Positions 37,324 through 46,300 of a stretch of 54,170 nucleotides of DNA are shown piece after piece. Source of the stretch: a bacterium (GTDB lineage: Bacteria; Auribacterota; UBA3054); assembly GCA_017616555.1 (NCBI GenBank), contig JAFZXZ010000015.1, positions 1 through 54,170 on the forward strand, written 5' to 3'. Positions within the stretch are counted from its first letter, which is position 1, and every line of letters begins with the position of its first letter. Both the position numbers and the translations under genes were made by a program. A model generated the notes under the pieces. It had not been told where the DNA came from, made no database searches, and was given only the letters and a program-made list of their open reading frames with translations.

Positions 37324-38175
37324 ATGGAAAATCCGTATGTTACCCTGGCGCAGAAGTACGCCAAACTGTTCGCCGAAGGCAGAACGTTCCCCTGCGGCGG
37401 TTTCACTAAACTCCCTATGCCTCCCGCTGACGGACCGACCGTTTTGTGGTTCGCTCCGCACCCCGATGACGAATGCATCTCCGGCGGCTGGGCTCTGAGA
37501 CTCAGGAAAGAAGGCTGCAACGTCATCGACGTAGCCGTCACATTGGGCAGCAACAAAGCCCGCCAGCTGGGCCGCGAAGCGGAACTGAAGACCGCCTGCG
37601 AATACATGAACTTCGGCCTGGAAGTTAGCGTTCCCGGCGTCGGCCTCGAACACGTCACCAAGAAGGAAAGGGAAGCCAATCCCGCTGAGTGGCAGAAGAA
37701 AGTTGACGTCATCAAAGCCATCATCGAGAAATACCAGCCCGCCATCATCGGCGTTCCGCACGCCGGCGACTGGAACGGCACGCATATCGGCACTCACTAC
37801 GTTGTGGAAGACGCTGTCCGCCAGCTCAACTACAAGTGCACCTTCGTGGAAACGGAATTCTGGGGCGCCATGGACAAGCCGAACCTTATGTGCGAACTGC
37901 AGCCGGAAGACGTCGGCGCTCTGATGACCGGCATCTCCTTCCACATCGGCGAAGTCAGCCGCAATCCCTATCACCTCAGCCTTCCCGGCTGGATGATCGA
38001 CAACGTGAGACGCGGCGGCGAGATCGTCGGCGGCCAGGGCGGCGCGGTGCCCGATTTCACCTTCGCGGCCATCTACTACGCCACGAAGTTCGAGAACGGC
38101 GAATTCAAGCCCTTCTACGAAAAAGGCGTCATGCTCTCCAGCAAAGAATCCCTTAAAGACCTGCTCTTAAAGTAA
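37324..38175 (+). CDS. PIG-L/LmbE family deacetylase
   Basis: A 283-residue zinc hydrolase that removes acetyl groups from N-acetylglucosamine derivatives. The metal and catalytic motif PHPDDE is at residues 45-50, and the second metal site is H154/H158 in GTHIGTH. Family members act on GlcNAc-PI, mycothiol precursors, bacillithiol precursors and free or chitobiose GlcNAc. Its place between a ROK-like protein and NagB points to sugar catabolism. The sequence has no signal peptide, so it should be cytoplasmic. It starts 30 bases after the ROK-like gene. Confidence 0.88.
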   Translation: MENPYVTLAQKYAKLFAEGRTFPCGGFTKLPMPPADGPTVLWFAPHPDDECISGGWALRLRKEGCNVIDVAVTLGSNKARQLGREAELKTACEYMNFGLEVSVPGVGLEHVTKKEREANPAEWQKKVDVIKAIIEKYQPAIIGVPHAGDWNGTHIGTHYVVEDAVRQLNYKCTFVETEFWGAMDKPNLMCELQPEDVGALMTGISFHIGEVSRNPYHLSLPGWMIDNVRRGGEIVGGQGGAVPDFTFAAIYYATKFENGEFKPFYEKGVMLSSKESLKDLLLK

Positions 38176-38192
38176 AAAAATAAGGAAACATT

Positions 38193-38990
38193 ATGGACGT
38201 TATCATTTGCAAAACTACGGAAGATGCCTGCCAGCTTACCGCCAAAATAATAGCTGACCTCGTCAAAGCGAAACCGAATGCGGTCTTGGGCCTTGCCACC
38301 GGCCGCACGATGGAAAGAGTTTACGCTTGTTTAGCCCAGAGAGCCAAAGATAAAGGCATCAGCTTCAAAGGCTGCTCCTCCTTTAACCTTGACGAATACT
38401 GGGGACTGCCCGGCACGGACAAAAACTCTTACCGCTACTACATGAACTTCCATCTCTTCGACCACATCGACATCGACAAAGCCAATACGCACGTGCCCTG
38501 CGGCACTGCCAAATGCGCTGTGGAAGAATGCGCCAATTACGAGAAAGCGATGAAGGAAGCGGGCGGCGTTGACCTCCAGCTCCTCGGCATCGGCGTGGAC
38601 GGCCACATCGGCTTCAACGAACCCTTGTCTCCTCTGAGCTCCCGCACCAGGAAGGTCGTGCTTTCCGCGGAAACGCTGGAACAGAACTGCGAAATGTTCG
38701 GCGGCGATCCCAAGAACGTTCCGACGCACGCCCTCACCATGGGCGTCGGCACGGTCCTGGACGCCAAGGCCTGCCTCTTGCTTGCGACCGGCTCCAGCAA
38801 GGCTGACATCCTTGCCAAGGCTGTGGAAGGCCCCGTGACCTCCATGATCAGCTCTTCCGCTCTGCAGTTCCACCAGAACGCCACGATCATCGCCGATGAA
38901 GCGGCCGCGGCCAAACTGCAGCGCCAGGCTCATTACCGCTGGGTCATGGAAAACGACCCGGATATGAAAGCCATCCTTGAAGACAAATAA
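38193..38990 (+). CDS. nagB: Glucosamine-6-phosphate deaminase
   Basis: A 265-residue enzyme that converts glucosamine-6-phosphate to fructose-6-phosphate and ammonia. Catalytic residues are in FNLDEYWGL (the ring-opening aspartate, about 67) and GVDGHIGFNEP (Asp, His and Glu, about 134-144). GLATGRTME is the phosphate loop. The length matches E. coli NagB (266). It follows the deacetylase by 17 bases with AAGGAAA as ribosome site. No nagA is present next to it. Confidence 0.95.
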   Translation: MDVIICKTTEDACQLTAKIIADLVKAKPNAVLGLATGRTMERVYACLAQRAKDKGISFKGCSSFNLDEYWGLPGTDKNSYRYYMNFHLFDHIDIDKANTHVPCGTAKCAVEECANYEKAMKEAGGVDLQLLGIGVDGHIGFNEPLSPLSSRTRKVVLSAETLEQNCEMFGGDPKNVPTHALTMGVGTVLDAKACLLLATGSSKADILAKAVEGPVTSMISSSALQFHQNATIIADEAAAAKLQRQAHYRWVMENDPDMKAILEDK

Positions 38991-39638
38991 GTGAACGCTA
39001 TCCCCGAATCCTGGAAAAGCTTTGTCGAGGAAGGATCCCTTGCTCCGATAAACGCTTTCCTAATGGGGGAGAGGGCGCGGCACGTTGTTTTTCCCAAAGA
39101 AGAGCACACGTACCGCGCCCTTTCTTTTTTCCCGCCTGAAGAGACCAAAGTAGTGATCCTCGGCCAGGACCCCTACCATGAGCCAGGCCAGGCCGAAGGA
39201 CTCGCTTTTTCCGTTCCCGACGATATCAAAACACCGCCCTCTCTCAGGAATATCAAAAAAGAACTGGAACTGGAATTTGGGAAAACCCTGAACGGCAACT
39301 CCCTCATCCCTTGGGCTAAGCAGGGCGTGCTACTTCTCAACGCAAGCCTTACCGTCAGGGAAGGCGAGGCCGCCAGTCACTCAACGATAGGCTGGCAAAA
39401 AATAACTTTCCCGCTTCTCAAGAAATTAAGCCAGCAAGGCAAGATCGTCTTCTTCCTCTGGGGCAACCACGCCAGAAAACTAGCTCCGGAACTAGAAACA
39501 AAAGACAACCTAATTTTAGAGGCCGCACACCCAAGTCCGCTCTCAGCCAGAAAATTCCTGGGCTGCGGTCACTTCAAGCTCGCCAACGACTTCCTCATCT
39601 CCATCGGCAAGCCGCCAATAGATTGGTTTAGGCGTTAA
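38991..39638 (+). CDS. ung: Uracil-DNA glycosylase, family 1
   Basis: A 215-residue DNA repair enzyme that cuts uracil from DNA. The water-activating loop is GQDPYH (about 58-63), the uracil-binding residue follows, LLLNASLTV is the conserved strand, and HPSPLSA is the DNA intercalation loop. The start is GTG at 38991, directly after the NagB stop; no upstream ATG is available in frame. Its link to the sugar operon appears to be only positional. Its stop overlaps the convergent aminotransferase stop in TTAA. Confidence 0.93.
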   Translation: MNAIPESWKSFVEEGSLAPINAFLMGERARHVVFPKEEHTYRALSFFPPEETKVVILGQDPYHEPGQAEGLAFSVPDDIKTPPSLRNIKKELELEFGKTLNGNSLIPWAKQGVLLLNASLTVREGEAASHSTIGWQKITFPLLKKLSQQGKIVFFLWGNHARKLAPELETKDNLILEAAHPSPLSARKFLGCGHFKLANDFLISIGKPPIDWFRR

Positions 39639-40822
39639 AGTTCGTAAAGCTTAGCGAGTTCAGCGAATTTGGGAAGCGAATTCACGATAGTTTCGTAAGC
39701 GACGCAGTAGGCGATCCTGACGAAGCCCGGGCAGCCGAAGGCCGAGCCGGGGACGACCAGGATGTTGAACTTCTTGGCGGCCTGGGAAAAAGCGCTGTCG
39801 TCTTCTATGGGCGTTTTCATAAAGAGATAGAAGGCGCCTTCGGGCTTCACGCAGGAGAAGCCGAGTTTGGTAAGACCCAAGTAAAGTGTTTCGCGGTTCC
39901 TGTCGTAATAGGCGATGTCGGTTTTTTCCTCGAGGCATTCCGCAACGGCCAGCTGCATGAGGCTGGGGGAATTCACGAAGCCCAGGATGCGGTTGGCGAC
40001 GGTCATGGCTTGGAAGAGCTGTTCGAAGTCATCCACTTCGCTGGGAACAACGACGTAGCCTAAGCGCTCGCCTGGAATGGAAAGAGATTTGCTGTAAGAG
40101 TATCCGACAAGGGTGTTGCGGTAATATTTCGTAAGGTAGGGGACGGTCGCTCCGCCGTAAACGAGTTCGCGGTACGGTTCGTCGGAAATGAGGTAGATGG
40201 AAGTGGCGAATTCTTTCTGCTTGTCTTCCAAAATCGCGGAGAGGCGTTTGATGGTCTCCTCGCTGTAAACGACGCCGGTCGGGTTGTTCGGGGAGTTGAT
40301 TATGACGGCTTTGGTTTGGGGGCGGATCAATTCCCTGAAAGCGGAAAGGTCGGGTTGGAAAGTTTCGGTGTTAGGCGGGACGACCACGAGCTCGCCGTCA
40401 AAGTTGGCGACGTAGTTTTTGTACTCGCCGAAGAAGGGCGCGAAGGTGATGACTTCGTCGCCGGGGTTGAGCAGCGCCTTGAGGGCGATGTTGAGGCCGC
40501 CGGCCGCGCCGACTGTCATGATGATGTTGGAAGCGCTAAAATCGGTGGCGAAACGCTTGTTGATGGAGAGAGCGATCTTTTCCCTGACAGTAGGGAATCC
40601 GGCGTTCGGCATATAGCCGTGGACCTTCACAGGATCTTCTTCCTGGAGGATCTTGATGGCGGCTTTTTTGAGAGCCTCCGGAGCGGGAACGTTGGGGTTG
40701 CCCAAACTGAAGTCGTAAACGTTTTCCCTGCCGTATTCCTTGGCGAGCTTGAGGCCTTCCTCAAACATGGCCCTGATGACGGAATTGGCGGCAACCATTT
40801 TCTGCATGCGTCTTGATATCAT
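39635..40822 (-). CDS. PLP-dependent aminotransferase, class I/II
   Basis: A 395-residue fold-type I enzyme. The cofactor lysine is in SYSKSLSIPGERLGY (about 240), the Asn and Asp partners are in INSPNNPTGVVYS and ISDEPYREL, and the phosphate-binding region GAAGGLN precedes them. This is the aspartate/alanine aminotransferase-like subgroup; the donor and acceptor cannot be read from the sequence. It is monocistronic with its own promoter, diverging from pta. Confidence 0.9.
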   Translation of the reverse strand: MISRRMQKMVAANSVIRAMFEEGLKLAKEYGRENVYDFSLGNPNVPAPEALKKAAIKILQEEDPVKVHGYMPNAGFPTVREKIALSINKRFATDFSASNIIMTVGAAGGLNIALKALLNPGDEVITFAPFFGEYKNYVANFDGELVVVPPNTETFQPDLSAFRELIRPQTKAVIINSPNNPTGVVYSEETIKRLSAILEDKQKEFATSIYLISDEPYRELVYGGATVPYLTKYYRNTLVGYSYSKSLSIPGERLGYVVVPSEVDDFEQLFQAMTVANRILGFVNSPSLMQLAVAECLEEKTDIAYYDRNRETLYLGLTKLGFSCVKPEGAFYLFMKTPIEDDSAFSQAAKKFNILVVPGSAFGCPGFVRIAYCVAYETIVNSLPKFAELAKLYEL

Positions 40823-40849
40823 TATTAACCTCTCTACTATTTGACTGGT

Positions 40850-40858
40850 ATTATAGCA
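40850..40858 (-). promoter_or_regulatory. Extended -10 promoter for the aminotransferase
   Basis: On the minus strand, TGC then TATAAT (40850-40855), 27 bases before the ATG. The 14 bases GCTTATGCTATAAT are identical to those of the double-Nudix promoter. No good -35 is seen. Confidence 0.6.
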
Positions 40859-40938
40859 TAAGCTTCGCTTTGCTGATTAAAGGCAAAATATGAGAGAATT
40901 TAGTAGAATATTTAGAAACAAAATCTAAGGAGTAACAT

Positions 40939-41934
40939 ATGAGTCGCAACATCATTTCCGAACTTAAGGAACGCGCGGCGAAGTTGCAGCGCACCATTAT
41001 TCTGTCTGAATCCTGGGACCCCAGGATGGTAATAGCGGCCGACAAGACCGTAAAAGAAGGCTTCTGCAAAGTGGCCATGATCGGCAAGACTGACGAAGTC
41101 TATAAGCTGGCCAAGGAAAACGGCGCCAGCCTTGACGGCGTAACGCTCTACGACCCCGACAAAGTCGTAAATGAAAACGGCTTCGTTGAGAAGTTCTATG
41201 AAATGCGCAAGGCAAAAGGTCTCTCTATGGACCAGGCGGCTGAGATGATGAAGAACCATCTTTACATCGCCGCCATGATGACGAAAGAGAACCTTGCTTA
41301 CGGCTATGTGGGCGGCGCTTTCAACTCCACGGCCAACATGCTCCGTTCCGCTTTGCACGTTCTGAAAACCAAACCAGGCATCAAGACGCTGTCAAGCTAC
41401 TTTTTGATGGTCGTGCCGAATTGCCCCTACGGCGCTGACGGCGCTTTCGTCTATTCCGACTGCGGCGTGGTACCGAACCCGACCGCCGAGCAGCTGGCCG
41501 ACATCGCCATCGCGGCTTCCGAATCCTGCCGCAACATACTGCAGGTGGAACCTTATGTCGCAATGCTATCCTTCTCCACGAAGGGCAGCGCCAAAGACGC
41601 CATCGTTGACAAGGTCATTGAAGCGACCAATATCGTGAAAGAGCGCGCTCCGGAACTGAAAGTGGACGGCGAACTGCAGGCCGACGCCGCTCTGATCGAA
41701 GCCATCGGCGCCAAGAAAGCTCCGGGCAGCCCGGTCACCGGCAAAGCCAACGTGCTTATCTTCCCCGACCTGAACGCCGGCAACATCGCCTACAAGCTGA
41801 CGGAAAGGCTCGCGAAAGCGGAAGCCTTCGGCCCGCTGCTTCAGGGCTGCGCCCGCTCCGTCAACGATTTGTCCCGCGGCTGCAAGCCAGAGGATATCGT
41901 GACGGTCGCGGCCATTACCGCCGTCACTGAATAA
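40939..41934 (+). CDS. pta: Phosphate acetyltransferase
   Basis: A 331-residue cytoplasmic enzyme that interconverts acetyl-CoA and acetyl phosphate, part of acetate formation and energy conservation in fermentation. Family markers are [36 protein letters not shown], and [14 protein letters not shown], with [13 protein letters not shown] near the end. It is the short Pta form without the N-terminal DRTGG/BioD-like domains. TAAGGAG (40926-40932) precedes the ATG. Acetate kinase is not in the window. Confidence 0.93.
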   Translation: MSRNIISELKERAAKLQRTIILSESWDPRMVIAADKTVKEGFCKVAMIGKTDEVYKLAKENGASLDGVTLYDPDKVVNENGFVEKFYEMRKAKGLSMDQAAEMMKNHLYIAAMMTKENLAYGYVGGAFNSTANMLRSALHVLKTKPGIKTLSSYFLMVVPNCPYGADGAFVYSDCGVVPNPTAEQLADIAIAASESCRNILQVEPYVAMLSFSTKGSAKDAIVDKVIEATNIVKERAPELKVDGELQADAALIEAIGAKKAPGSPVTGKANVLIFPDLNAGNIAYKLTERLAKAEAFGPLLQGCARSVNDLSRGCKPEDIVTVAAITAVTE

Positions 41935-41937
41935 TAA

Positions 41938-43308
41938 ATGCGCCTTAGCTCACTCATTCTAATTCTCGCTTTGGCGGTCGCCTTTGGAGGCTTTTTCCTG
42001 CGAAAAAGCCTCCGGGAGGCTGGCAAAGACGCGGGCGCTTCCGCTTACGCCGGAACGCTGACGATCCTTTCCCCGCACTGGGAAGGCGTCAGAAACGAAG
42101 TTGAGAGAGCTTTCAATGAGGACAGGGCGAAGAGGGGAGAGCTGCCGGTCAAATTCGACTGGCTCGACGTGGGCGGCACTTCCGATATCATCCGCTACAT
42201 CCGCTCATCATTTCAGAACAAGCCATCCGGCATCGGCGTCGATCTTGTTTACGGGGGAGGCACGGATCCTTACCTGGCTTTGAAGAAAGACGGTCTTTTG
42301 GCTGCCTGCGCTTTGCCAAGTGAATTGCTCAGTACTATTGGGAAAGACTGCGCCGGAGTTCCCACTTACGATCCGGAAGGATACTGGTACGGCGTAGGCC
42401 TTTCCGGCTTCGGGATAATCTACAACAAGATACTGCTTGAGAGGCTTGGGATACCGGAGCCGAAGAGTTGGTCGGACCTCGCGAAGCCCAGTGCCTTTTC
42501 CTGGATCGCTTCCGCGGATCCGAGGAAGTCAGGTTCCGTCTTCATGATGTACGAGATCATCGTGCAGCGGTTCGGCTGGGACGAAGGCATGAAGATCGTC
42601 AGCGCCATGAGCGGGAACTGCCGCTCATTCTCCGGAAATGCCGGAAGCGTTCCCAAAGACGTGGCGCTGGGAGAGGCGGCTTTTGGGCTTTGCATAGACG
42701 TTTACGCCCTGAACGCCGTCATGGACGTGGGGGAAGAGAGGCTGGGCTTCATTCTGCCTCCCGGCGAAACAGTCATTACGCCGGACGCCATAGCACTTTT
42801 GAAAGGCGCGCCGGAGCCTGAGTTGGCGCGCGAGTTTATTCTTTTCAATTTGTCCGAGAAGGGACAGAAGCTTTGGTCGATGTTCCCGGGCACGGACCCT
42901 GATGCGCCAAAAGAATACGCGCTGCTGAAGATGTCGGTCTGCCCTTACATGTACGAGAAGTATCCGGAAGCCGCGATGTTGAAATCTTCGCCCTTTTCTA
43001 TGGAATCGAAATTCAGGTACGACATCAAGGACGCCGCGGCCAGGATGAACATCTTCAGAGATTACATCGGGATCCTTTTCGTGGACGAAATAAAAGAGTG
43101 CACGCAGGCCTGGAAACTGGTGAAGGACAGGGAAGATGGAGACAAGTGGCGGGAAATGTTCTTCGAGCATCCGGTCATGAAGAACGAAGACTTTCTTGAG
43201 CTTGGTCTCAATGAGTACAAGGATCCTGAAAAGAAAGCAAAATTGCAGACAGAGTGGGCGAACAACGCAAGGAAACGCTACCTGTCGATCATAAAAAATC
43301 TAAAGTGA
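41938..43308 (+). CDS. Extracellular solute-binding protein
   Basis: A 456-residue protein with a signal anchor (SLILILALAVAFGGFFL). TLTILSPHWEGVRNEVERAF opens a type II binding-protein fold like AfuA/FbpA or thiamine/polyamine binders; VDLVYGGGTDPYLALKKDGL and LSGFGIIYNKILLERLGIPE are typical. No cysteine follows the hydrophobic region, so it is held by the N-terminal helix or released. It starts three bases after pta. No ABC permease or ATPase is next to it; the ligand is unknown, and the operon logic with pta is unclear. Confidence 0.8.
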   Translation: MRLSSLILILALAVAFGGFFLRKSLREAGKDAGASAYAGTLTILSPHWEGVRNEVERAFNEDRAKRGELPVKFDWLDVGGTSDIIRYIRSSFQNKPSGIGVDLVYGGGTDPYLALKKDGLLAACALPSELLSTIGKDCAGVPTYDPEGYWYGVGLSGFGIIYNKILLERLGIPEPKSWSDLAKPSAFSWIASADPRKSGSVFMMYEIIVQRFGWDEGMKIVSAMSGNCRSFSGNAGSVPKDVALGEAAFGLCIDVYALNAVMDVGEERLGFILPPGETVITPDAIALLKGAPEPELAREFILFNLSEKGQKLWSMFPGTDPDAPKEYALLKMSVCPYMYEKYPEAAMLKSSPFSMESKFRYDIKDAAARMNIFRDYIGILFVDEIKECTQAWKLVKDREDGDKWREMFFEHPVMKNEDFLELGLNEYKDPEKKAKLQTEWANNARKRYLSIIKNLK

Positions 43309-43318
43309 GGACGCTTTT

Positions 43319-45130
43319 ATGAAAAGACTGTTGCTGCTTTTAGTATTAACTCTTTCTTTCGCCGCCCAGGCCATGGTCTGGGAGACCAACAAGGTCTATC
43401 ACAGCGACAGCGTGGGAAGAGATCTCAGGTACGGCGTGATATTGCCCAGCGGTTACAACTGGCAGACGAACAAGTATTATCCCGTCATATATTTCCTGCA
43501 CGGCCGCGATCAGAGCGACCAGACCTGGTACGAGGAAGCCTATGCGACTTTCATGGGAACGACGCATACCAACGAGTTCATAATCGTCTTCCCGCAGGGC
43601 AGCCACTGGAAAAGCACATATTATTTCAACTCTTGGTTCGAATACGCCAACGGGTATATGGGCGCGATGTGCAAGGACCTGCCGGCGCATCTGGCGAAGA
43701 AGTACCGCGTTAAGAATATCCGCGGCATCAGCGGCATCTCCATGGGCGGATACGCGGCCTTCAGGATCGCCGGCTGCTGCGACGCTTACTACAACTGCCG
43801 CTACTGTGCTGCCTCCTCGATGAGCGGCGCTTTTGTAGGGCCGAAGATCAGCAAAGTCTTGGACGGCGTGAGCACGCTGCAGACTAACGAGATCGCTACG
43901 GCGGTGGCGCCCAAAAAGTTCATCAAGCTTCGGTTCGACTGCGGCGACCAAGATGTTTACCTTGACTATAATCTGGCTGAAGTCAATATGAATCTTGCCG
44001 AATGTCTTATGGCGCTTGGACGCCGGGCCGATGTTGACATGGTCTTCACGCGTCCGAAGGGTAAACACAACTGGAATTATTGGCGCGAGAGGATCCCGGA
44101 GCATCTCGATCACTTCTCCAAGCAGCTTGCGCTTTTCCCTGATATCAACATAACCTCTTCCGACGAGTACGACGACGTGGACGCCGCGATGGGGGATTAC
44201 CTCCTCAAAGGGACGGCCAGCCATTCAAGCGGCATAAAGAAGGTGACGATCAGGCAGGTGAGCGCTTCCGGCACGAAGGACCTGGTTGCGGAAGGAACGA
44301 CCAATTGGCAGTGCGCCCTGAATTTGGAAGAGGGCGCCAACAAGATCAAAGCCTATGCGCTGGCGGAGAACGGCTACACGAACTGGGTCTTCGTGAACCT
44401 GAGAGTACCTAAGGAAGCTAAGCCGGAAATCGAGCTCTTGTCCCACAAGGCGGGGGAAAAGTATTTCACTTACGATTCCGAGACGGAAGTGTACGGCACA
44501 GCTTACGCTGACAGCGGCATCTCGAACGTTTACGCCTCCGTAAGGGGCCAAAACGGCGAGGACGCCAGGGTCGATCTTGACGCGAAGGGCAACTGGGCGG
44601 GGACGCTGCCTTTGTTCAAAGGCAACAACAACATCAAGATCTACGCCGTGAGCGGAAGCCATCTGACCAACAGCGTGGGCTTGACTTATTTCAGGGGCAG
44701 CACGGACTTCAGGATCAAGAAAGTAGTGATCAACAAGAAGCGCACTTCGCTTTCCCTCTACGTCAGCAACATAACCCAGACGAACCTGGTCTGGGAAGCG
44801 CCCCACGGCCAGGGCAAAATATCTTTCGGCGGCGTGGAGCTCCCCCTTACCCAGGGCGGCTGGATCAGGCAGAACGATTATGTTTCCAACTATAAGGTAA
44901 GGAATACGGACGAGAAGATCAGCGGCAAGATCCACGGCAAGCCGAACAAGGACTTCATCAAGTGCGATCTGAAACTATTCACCACCAACAGCATATACTA
45001 CGAACAGCTCCAGAAGGTGCCTTTCAACACATCTGTTCCTCTGGAGATCAAGCTCGACCAATCGCTTGGTTCCACCAATATTTTCCTGGACAGCGCCGGC
45101 AAATACAAAAGCAGCGCTCCCTGGTTCTAG
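43319..45130 (+). CDS. Secreted esterase with C-terminal Ig-like domains
   Basis: A 603-residue protein with a signal peptide (KRLLLLLVLTLSFAAQA). Residues 20-260 are an alpha/beta hydrolase of the esterase D/feruloyl-esterase type: YFLHGRDQSDQTWY, the nucleophile in GISMGG (serine about 142), an aspartate in DCGDQD and a histidine in KGKHNWNYW. The C-terminal 340 residues are beta-sandwich repeats. Members remove acyl or feruloyl groups from plant polysaccharides, which fits a gut or rumen lifestyle; the substrate is inferred. It follows the binding-protein gene after ten bases and ends at a strong terminator. Confidence 0.8.
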   Translation: MKRLLLLLVLTLSFAAQAMVWETNKVYHSDSVGRDLRYGVILPSGYNWQTNKYYPVIYFLHGRDQSDQTWYEEAYATFMGTTHTNEFIIVFPQGSHWKSTYYFNSWFEYANGYMGAMCKDLPAHLAKKYRVKNIRGISGISMGGYAAFRIAGCCDAYYNCRYCAASSMSGAFVGPKISKVLDGVSTLQTNEIATAVAPKKFIKLRFDCGDQDVYLDYNLAEVNMNLAECLMALGRRADVDMVFTRPKGKHNWNYWRERIPEHLDHFSKQLALFPDINITSSDEYDDVDAAMGDYLLKGTASHSSGIKKVTIRQVSASGTKDLVAEGTTNWQCALNLEEGANKIKAYALAENGYTNWVFVNLRVPKEAKPEIELLSHKAGEKYFTYDSETEVYGTAYADSGISNVYASVRGQNGEDARVDLDAKGNWAGTLPLFKGNNNIKIYAVSGSHLTNSVGLTYFRGSTDFRIKKVVINKKRTSLSLYVSNITQTNLVWEAPHGQGKISFGGVELPLTQGGWIRQNDYVSNYKVRNTDEKISGKIHGKPNKDFIKCDLKLFTTNSIYYEQLQKVPFNTSVPLEIKLDQSLGSTNIFLDSAGKYKSSAPWF

Positions 45131-45156
45131 GTTTTTAGGCTATAATCACCCTTTGA

Positions 45157-45188
45157 AAAGACCGCTTCTTTGGAGGCGGTCTTTTTTT
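45157..45188 (+). terminator. Intrinsic terminator after the esterase gene
   Basis: GACCGC (45160-45165) pairs with GCGGTC (45176-45181), extended inward by TTC/GAG-type pairs around a TTTG loop and outward by A-T pairs, then a T-run to 45188. It ends the pta/binding-protein/esterase unit. Confidence 0.9.
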
Positions 45189-45321
45189 AACTAGCGTTTT
45201 TTCCGTTGGATGAATTGAAAGTATAGTTTGGGACTAGTATTTATCAAGTTATTGATAATATTATAGTTATGCTGTGTGATTGTTCTCTGTTCCGCATTAA
45301 TACAAGCATTTAGCCGTGTGG
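45189..45321. other. AT-rich intergenic region with an inverted repeat
   Basis: An AT-rich gap with no credible open frame on either strand. It holds a perfect inverted repeat, TTATCAA / TTGATAA, at 45241-45258 with a four-base centre, and a second short stem further right that overlaps the promoter of the next gene. It may be an operator for the surface-protein operon. Confidence 0.45.
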
Positions 45322-45351
45322 TTGATTTTTGAAAACCACTTGTGATATTAT
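45322..45351 (+). promoter_or_regulatory. Promoter for the PEP-CTERM/SUMF1 operon
   Basis: TTGATT (45322-45327), an 18-bp spacer and TATTAT (45346-45351) preceded by TGA. A GTGGTT/AACCAC stem (45318-45323 with 45334-45339) overlaps the -35. The leader to the ATG at 45410 is about 52 bases. Confidence 0.6.
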
Positions 45352-45409
45352 CTCGCCAAATAATTATATTTAGCGGAAGAGATATCTTCCAGCAAGAGAA
45401 AAACGCGAT

Positions 45410-46300
45410 ATGAAAAAACTGATCTTCATCTTAAGCTGCGTCCTGCTCCTGACCGGGACTTTGCGCGCGGAAACCGAATACGGCGTAAGCGCGGTTTGCG
45501 AAGCCTGGTCGAGCGCAGTGACGCTTGACACGGAAAATGTTCCCAACACCTCCTCGAATCCTATCGAGCTCCATTTTTGGGACGAACTGCAGTACAGCAC
45601 CCGCTGGGCTGACTGTGGCTATAACAAGGGAGTGGTAGTGAAAGCGAACGCCGAGGGCGTTGCGGAGCAGGATGTTTTTTCTACCGACGTTGACGGCCTC
45701 GAAGGTATTTTTAACTGGAACTATTCGTACACGGACTCCTCCGTCTTGCCGAGGGGAAATTCGAAAGTTTACGCCGTTACGCACGTGATCACCGATACCA
45801 CCAACGGCGTTTCCTACGCTGTCGATTCGGAAACGGTCTATGTCACCCTGTCGGAAGACACGTCTGTAGAGACGAACTGGTCTGACGATTTCAAGCTCGA
45901 CAACGTGAGCGTGTCTAAGGATACTCTTGAGCTCGATTCTCCCGCCAGCATTACTTACAGCACCGACTGGATCGAAGGCTACGACAGATCCGTGAAGATC
46001 CAGCTCGTTGAAAAGGAATCTTCCGGACCTTCCATTTTCTCTGTTCCTTCCGAACCTTACACCGTCTTCACAAGCGAAGGCGAGGAAAAAGGCGACTACA
46101 GTTGGGATTACTCAGGCGTCGATCCGACGGTCCTGCCCAGGAACACTTCCTACCTTCTCACTTATACCGTATATAGCGACGACGGCACGGTCTTCGGCAC
46201 GGAGACCGCCACCGCAGCCATAAATCTTCTCCCTGAACCGGGCTTCATGCTTATTTTTGCCCTTGCCCTCATAGTTTTGAAAGGAGGCCGCTCTTTATGA
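45410..46300 (+). CDS. Secreted protein with two repeats and PEP-CTERM-like anchor
   Basis: A 296-residue protein with a signal peptide (KKLIFILSCVLLLTGTLRA). Two tandem beta-rich repeats share the pattern W-x-Y-x(4-6)-SVLPRG/TVLPRN-x-S and a following strand pair. The end, LLPEPGFMLIFALALIVLKGG, has the Pro-Glu-Pro, membrane helix and basic tail of PEP-CTERM sorting signals, which are cut and replaced by exosortase-type systems. Exosortase itself is not in the window. Its stop overlaps the next start (ATGA, 46297-46300), so it is translated with the SUMF1 proteins. Confidence 0.75.
   Translation: MKKLIFILSCVLLLTGTLRAETEYGVSAVCEAWSSAVTLDTENVPNTSSNPIELHFWDELQYSTRWADCGYNKGVVVKANAEGVAEQDVFSTDVDGLEGIFNWNYSYTDSSVLPRGNSKVYAVTHVITDTTNGVSYAVDSETVYVTLSEDTSVETNWSDDFKLDNVSVSKDTLELDSPASITYSTDWIEGYDRSVKIQLVEKESSGPSIFSVPSEPYTVFTSEGEEKGDYSWDYSGVDPTVLPRNTSYLLTYTVYSDDGTVFGTETATAAINLLPEPGFMLIFALALIVLKGGRSL

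Noticed and set aside
45131..45150. TATAAT-like box just after the esterase gene as a promoter
   Set aside because: It stands immediately before the terminator hairpin, has no TGn or -35, and any transcript would stop within 50 bases.
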